NCBI GenBank assembly: GCA_046348855.1
Contig: JAXMDK010000006.1
Location: forward strand, 1-64,000
Length of the DNA: 64,000 bases
Reading direction: 5' to 3'
From: TMP-24 sp046348855
Lineage (GTDB): Bacteria; Pseudomonadota; Alphaproteobacteria; Rhodobacterales; Rhodobacteraceae
In this document: positions 60,452 through 64,000 of the stretch, one piece after another
How the letters are laid out: each line of letters starts with the position of its first letter
How positions within the stretch are numbered: the first letter of the stretch is position 1
Translations under genes and position numbers: made by a program
Notes under the pieces: generated by a model
What the model saw: the letters and a program-made list of their open reading frames with translations, nothing else
What the model was told of the DNA's origin: nothing
The model's database searches: none

Positions 60452-61758
60452 TTCGCGTGTTGATGGCGGCATTGCTCTGCCTGTTCACCCTTCCGGCCGT
60501 AGCCGAAGTGAAGATCCAGGAAGTCACCTCGCCCGGCGGCATCAAGGCGTGGCTGGTCGAGGAACACGGCATTCCCTTCACCGCGCTGGAGGTGCGGTTC
60601 CGCGGCGGCACCTCGCTCGACCCCGCCGGAAAGCGCGGGGCGACCATGCTGATGGCCAGCCTGCTGGAGGAAGGGTCGGGCAAGCTCGATTCCCGGGGGT
60701 TCGCCGAAGCGCGCGAAGGTCTGGCGGCCCGGTTCGGCTTTGACGCCGACGCGGACGCAGTTTCGGTTTCGGCGCAGATGCTGACCGAAAACCGCGATCA
60801 GGCGGTCGCCCTGCTGCACCAGGCGCTGACCGACGCCACCTTCGACCAGCCGTCGATCGACCGGGTGAAGGACCAGATCCGTTCGATCATCCAGTCGCAC
60901 GCCACCGATCCGGGCGAGATCGCCGGCGATATGGCCGCGCATGCGCTGTTCGGCGACCACCCCTATGGGTCGTCCGATCTGGGCACGCTCGACAGCGTCG
61001 GCGCGCTGACGCGCGACGATGTGGTGGCCGCCCGCGCCGCGGCCATGTCGCGCGACCGGCTGTTCGTGTCGGCCGCCGGCGACATCACGCCGGTCGATCT
61101 CGGCAAGCTGCTGGACCAGCTCTTTGACGGGCTGCCGGCGACCGGGGGGCCGCAGGTGGCGGCGGCGGGCCTCAGCTTTGACGGCAAGGTGCATGTCGCA
61201 CCCTTCGACACGCCGCAATCGGTGGTCAGCTTCGCCCAGCCGGGGGTGGCCCTGACCGACAAGGACTATTTCGCCGCGGCGCTTCTGAACCAGATCGTAG
61301 GCGGCGACGGCTTTACCGCGCGGCTGATGAACGAGGTGCGCGAAAAGCGCGGCCTGACCTATGGCATCTCGACCCATCTGGTGGTGATGGACCACGCCGC
61401 CTACTGGCAGGGCAGTTTCGCCTCGGCCAACGCCAAGGCCGCCGAGGCGGTCAAGGTGGTGCGCCAGGTCTGGGCCGACACTGCCGCAAAAGGCGTGACC
61501 GAAAAGGAACTGAAGGCCGCCAAGACCTACATGACCGGCTCCTACCCCCTGCGGTTCGACGGCAACGACAAGATCGCCGGCATTCTGGTGGGCATGCAGA
61601 TGGTTGGCCTTCCGTCCGACTATGTTGCGCACCGCAACAGCCTGATCGAGGCGGTGACGCTGGCCGACGTGAATCGGGTGGCCCGGCAGCTGATGGCCCC
61701 CGACAAGCTGAGCTTTACCGTCGTCGGACATCCCGATGGTCTGGCCTCGGACCCCTGA
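60448..61758 (+). CDS. M16-family peptidase-like protein, non-catalytic partner
   Basis: A 436-residue M16 homologue with a signal peptide (about 1-19). The zinc motif is lost: the equivalent position reads ATMLMASLLEEGSGKLDS with no HxxEH. It retains the late R-Y-type region EVREKRGLTYGIS that shapes the substrate cavity. It is coupled to the catalytic gene by an ATGA overlap, the pattern of heterodimeric bacterial M16 pairs such as those of Sphingomonas. Confidence 0.88.
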   Translation: MIRVLMAALLCLFTLPAVAEVKIQEVTSPGGIKAWLVEEHGIPFTALEVRFRGGTSLDPAGKRGATMLMASLLEEGSGKLDSRGFAEAREGLAARFGFDADADAVSVSAQMLTENRDQAVALLHQALTDATFDQPSIDRVKDQIRSIIQSHATDPGEIAGDMAAHALFGDHPYGSSDLGTLDSVGALTRDDVVAARAAAMSRDRLFVSAAGDITPVDLGKLLDQLFDGLPATGGPQVAAAGLSFDGKVHVAPFDTPQSVVSFAQPGVALTDKDYFAAALLNQIVGGDGFTARLMNEVREKRGLTYGISTHLVVMDHAAYWQGSFASANAKAAEAVKVVRQVWADTAAKGVTEKELKAAKTYMTGSYPLRFDGNDKIAGILVGMQMVGLPSDYVAHRNSLIEAVTLADVNRVARQLMAPDKLSFTVVGHPDGLASDP

Positions 61759-61811
61759 ACGCCGGGTCGAATCTATGGCCGAATCCCGTGCCCCATGCTA
61801 TTGCTTGGGGT

Positions 61812-63644
61812 ATGAACGCCGAAAACCCCAATATCCACGCGCAATCGCGCCCGGTCATCCGCCAGCTTGACGAAGCGGCGGTGAACCGGATCGCTGCGGG
61901 CGAGGTGGTGGAGCGTCCAGCCTCGGCGGTCAAGGAACTGGTCGAGAATGCACTGGATGCCGGGGCGCGGCGGGTGGATGTGGTCTTTGCCGACGGCGGC
62001 AAGACCCTGATCCGCGTCACCGACGACGGCTGCGGCATGACCGCCGACGACCTGCCCCTGGCCTTGTCGCGCCATGCGACGTCCAAGATCGACGGGTCGG
62101 ACCTGCTCGACATCCGCACCTTTGGGTTCCGGGGCGAGGCGCTGCCCTCGCTGGGCGCGGTGGGCCGGCTGACGCTGACCAGTCGCGCGGCGGGGGCCGA
62201 GGCGGCGCAGATTCTGGTGGCGGGCGGCCGCGAAGGCCCGGTCCGGCCGGCGGCCCTGACGCGCGGCACGGTGGTCGAGTTGCGCGACCTGTTCCACGCC
62301 ACGCCGGCGCGGCTGAAGTTCCTGCGCACCGACCGGGCCGAGGCCCAGGCGATCGCCGACGTGGTGCGGCGGCTGGCGATGGCGGAACCCTTCGTGGCCT
62401 TCACCCTGCGCGACCTGACCGGCGGCGGCGAGGGGCGGGCGATCCTGCGCGCCGACGCCGAACAGGGTGACCTGCTTGACGCGCTGGGCCAGCGCCTGCG
62501 CGGCCTGATCGGCAAGGATTTCGCCGAAAACGCGCTGCGGATCGAGGCCGAGCGCGATGGCATCCGGCTGACCGGCTATGCAGCGCTGCCGACCTATTCG
62601 CGCGGCGCGGCGGTGGAACAATACCTGTTCGTCAACGGCCGCCCGGTGCGCGACAAGCTGCTGCTCGGGGCGCTGCGGGCCGCCTATCAGGACGTGCTGT
62701 CGCGCGACCGCCACCCGGCGGCAGTCCTGTTCGTGACGCTGGCCCCGACCGAGGTCGATGTGAACGTGCATCCTGCCAAGGCCGAAGTGCGGTTCCGCAA
62801 TTCCGGCCTGGTGCGCGGGCTGATCGTTTCGGCGCTGCGCCATGCGTTGGCCGAAGCCGGGCACCGGGCCTCGTCGACCGTCGGGGGGATGACGTTGGGG
62901 GCGTTCCGGCCGGAACCCGCCGCGCCGCGCATCTACCAGATGGACCGGCCCGCCGCCGCCACCCTGTCGCGCGCGTTCGCCGCGCAGGCGCCGCTGGCCC
63001 CCGGCTTTGCCGAAGCCTCGGCCCGGTTCGAACCGGCGCCGGAACCCCAGGCGGCTGCCGAGGCGCGGCCGCTGGGCGCCGCCCGCGCCCAGGTCCATGA
63101 CAATTACATCATCGCCCAGACCGAAACCGGCATCGTCATCGTGGACCAGCACGCCGCCCACGAACGGCTGGTCTATGAACGGCTGAAGGCGCAGCGGGCA
63201 GAGCGGGGCATCGCCGCGCAGGCGCTGCTGATTCCCGAGATCGTCGAATTCGCCGCCCATGATGCGGCGATGCTGTTGGACCATGCCGCCGAACTGGAGG
63301 GGCTCGGCCTGTCGCTGGAGCCGTTCGGCGGCGGCGCCGTCGCGGTGCGGGCGACACCCGCCATCCTGGGGCAGGTCGACGCCGCCGCCCTGCTGCGCGA
63401 CATCCGCGACGAACTGGCCGATCAGGGGGCCAGCCAGGCGCTTGCCGTGCGGATCGACGCGATCCTCAGCCGGATGGCCTGTCACGGCTCGGTCCGCTCA
63501 GGCCGGCAGATGCGGGCCGAGGAGATGAACGCGCTGCTGCGCGAGATGGAGGCGACACCGCTGTCGGGCCAGTGCAACCACGGCCGGCCCACCTATGTCG
63601 AACTGAAGCTCTCCGACATCGAACGGCTGTTCGGACGCACATGA
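61812..63644 (+). CDS. mutL: DNA mismatch repair protein MutL
   Basis: A 610-residue MutL. The GHKL ATPase domain has ELVENALDAGA, DDGCGM and GFRGEALPSLG. The C-terminal domain has the endonuclease motif DQHAAHERLVYE, with MACHGSVRSG and QCNHGRPT completing the metal site, so this is the nicking type and not the E. coli type. ATG 61812 is preferred to a GTG 24 bases upstream. rmuC follows with a four-base overlap. Confidence 0.96.
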   Translation: MNAENPNIHAQSRPVIRQLDEAAVNRIAAGEVVERPASAVKELVENALDAGARRVDVVFADGGKTLIRVTDDGCGMTADDLPLALSRHATSKIDGSDLLDIRTFGFRGEALPSLGAVGRLTLTSRAAGAEAAQILVAGGREGPVRPAALTRGTVVELRDLFHATPARLKFLRTDRAEAQAIADVVRRLAMAEPFVAFTLRDLTGGGEGRAILRADAEQGDLLDALGQRLRGLIGKDFAENALRIEAERDGIRLTGYAALPTYSRGAAVEQYLFVNGRPVRDKLLLGALRAAYQDVLSRDRHPAAVLFVTLAPTEVDVNVHPAKAEVRFRNSGLVRGLIVSALRHALAEAGHRASSTVGGMTLGAFRPEPAAPRIYQMDRPAAATLSRAFAAQAPLAPGFAEASARFEPAPEPQAAAEARPLGAARAQVHDNYIIAQTETGIVIVDQHAAHERLVYERLKAQRAERGIAAQALLIPEIVEFAAHDAAMLLDHAAELEGLGLSLEPFGGGAVAVRATPAILGQVDAAALLRDIRDELADQGASQALAVRIDAILSRMACHGSVRSGRQMRAEEMNALLREMEATPLSGQCNHGRPTYVELKLSDIERLFGRT

Positions 63645-64000
63645 TCCAGATCGGCGGGCAGACCTTCTCTTTCGATGATCCGCGGGTCATTGCGGCCTTG
63701 GCTGGCGCGGCGCTCCTTGTGGTGCTGTTCGCGCTCCTGGTCCAGACCCTGCGCATCGCTGCGCGGTCGGCGCGGATGACCGATCCCCTGCTTTACCAGA
63801 TGAGCAGCCTCGGCCAGCGGGTGCAAAGCCTGTCGGACGGCCAGCAGCAGCTTGCCGGCGGTCTGACGCAGGTGTCGGAAGCCTCGGCCACCGCGCAGGC
63901 GAAGCTCCTGCAACTGATGGAGGCGCGGCTGGCCGAGGTGAGCGGGCGGATGAGCGAAAGCCTGCAAGGCAGCGCCACCCGCACCGCCCGCAGCCTGGGC
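63641..64000 (+). CDS. rmuC: DNA recombination protein RmuC, N-terminal part (cut by window edge)
   Basis: The first 120 codons of a membrane-anchored protein: a short N-terminus, one hydrophobic helix (ALAGAALLVVLFALLVQTL, about residues 19-37), then a Gln/Ser/Ala-rich coiled coil (MSSLGQRVQSLSDGQQQLAG). This layout and position after mutL fit RmuC, a nuclease-like recombination regulator. The diagnostic C-terminal domain is beyond the edge, so the call rests on layout and context. Confidence 0.7.
   Translation, partial: MIQIGGQTFSFDDPRVIAALAGAALLVVLFALLVQTLRIAARSARMTDPLLYQMSSLGQRVQSLSDGQQQLAGGLTQVSEASATAQAKLLQLMEARLAEVSGRMSESLQGSATRTARSLG

Overview
The window is high-GC, tightly packed alphaproteobacterial chromosome, most likely order Rhodobacterales (Paracoccaceae/Rhodobacter-like). 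Grounds: a petABC bc1 operon plus PetP/PetR-type regulators, the dxs-ispA-xseB-deacetylase block, a DUF3035/BamF-like lipoprotein after lspA, alphaproteobacterial RpoH promoters, an FNR-type box, and a GC-hairpin + GGATATTTGG..CAA intergenic repeat of the kind I recall from this order. No phage, transposase, CRISPR array or integron was seen. Genus cannot be fixed from the window.

Region 1 (1-19.4 kb) is an accessory sugar-acid catabolic block of two operons on the minus strand. Operon A (7960 down to the left edge) reads as the non-phosphorylating L-fucose pathway: 2-keto-3-deoxy-L-fuconate dehydrogenase, an RbsA/RbsC/RbsB-type ABC importer, the FAH-family diketo-acid hydrolase, L-fuconate dehydratase, L-fucose dehydrogenase, and an LldD-type L-lactate dehydrogenase for the L-lactate released. 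A divergent IclR gene and a 33-bp inverted-repeat operator sit at its head. Operon B (18366 down to about 8864) encodes an oxidative pentose or Weimberg-like route: GntR regulator, enolase-superfamily sugar-acid dehydratase, second ABC importer, sugar dehydrogenase, epimerase, XylX/FAH-type 2-keto-3-deoxy-acid dehydratase, 2-oxoglutarate semialdehyde dehydrogenase, and fucU at its 3' end. A divergent SMP-30 lactonase completes it.

Region 2 (19.5-32.2 kb) is core: tRNA-Lys, dapF-mtaB, a GST, petABC, thiBPQ under a TPP riboswitch, aroC, an HD-domain protein, a secreted polyester-depolymerase-like esterase, and an HU protein. A short SRPBCC-like remnant lies before hup.

Region 3 (32.3-41.9 kb) is mixed: amn-ade purine salvage, a small operon of two tiny membrane/exported proteins plus a membrane-anchored sulfotransferase preceded by a perfect FNR-type box, a SelT/SelW-like protein, an NAD(P)-epimerase-like protein, an EamA transporter, a soluble sulfotransferase, and msrB-msrA with an RpoH-like promoter. 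Three genes here (ade, the membrane sulfotransferase, the EamA transporter) carry one-base indels in short G/C runs, several of them compensating. That pattern suggests local consensus error more than real gene decay.

Region 4 (42-64 kb) is core: dxs-ispA-xseB-histone deacetylase-like, petPR (some 20 kb from petABC), ilvE, a 64-residue unknown, an SDR, queG-dnaJ-dnaK with a near-perfect RpoH promoter, alkB, a heparinase II/III-family gene, purH, lspA, the BamF-like lipoprotein, a catalytic/non-catalytic M16 peptidase pair, mutL, and the start of rmuC.
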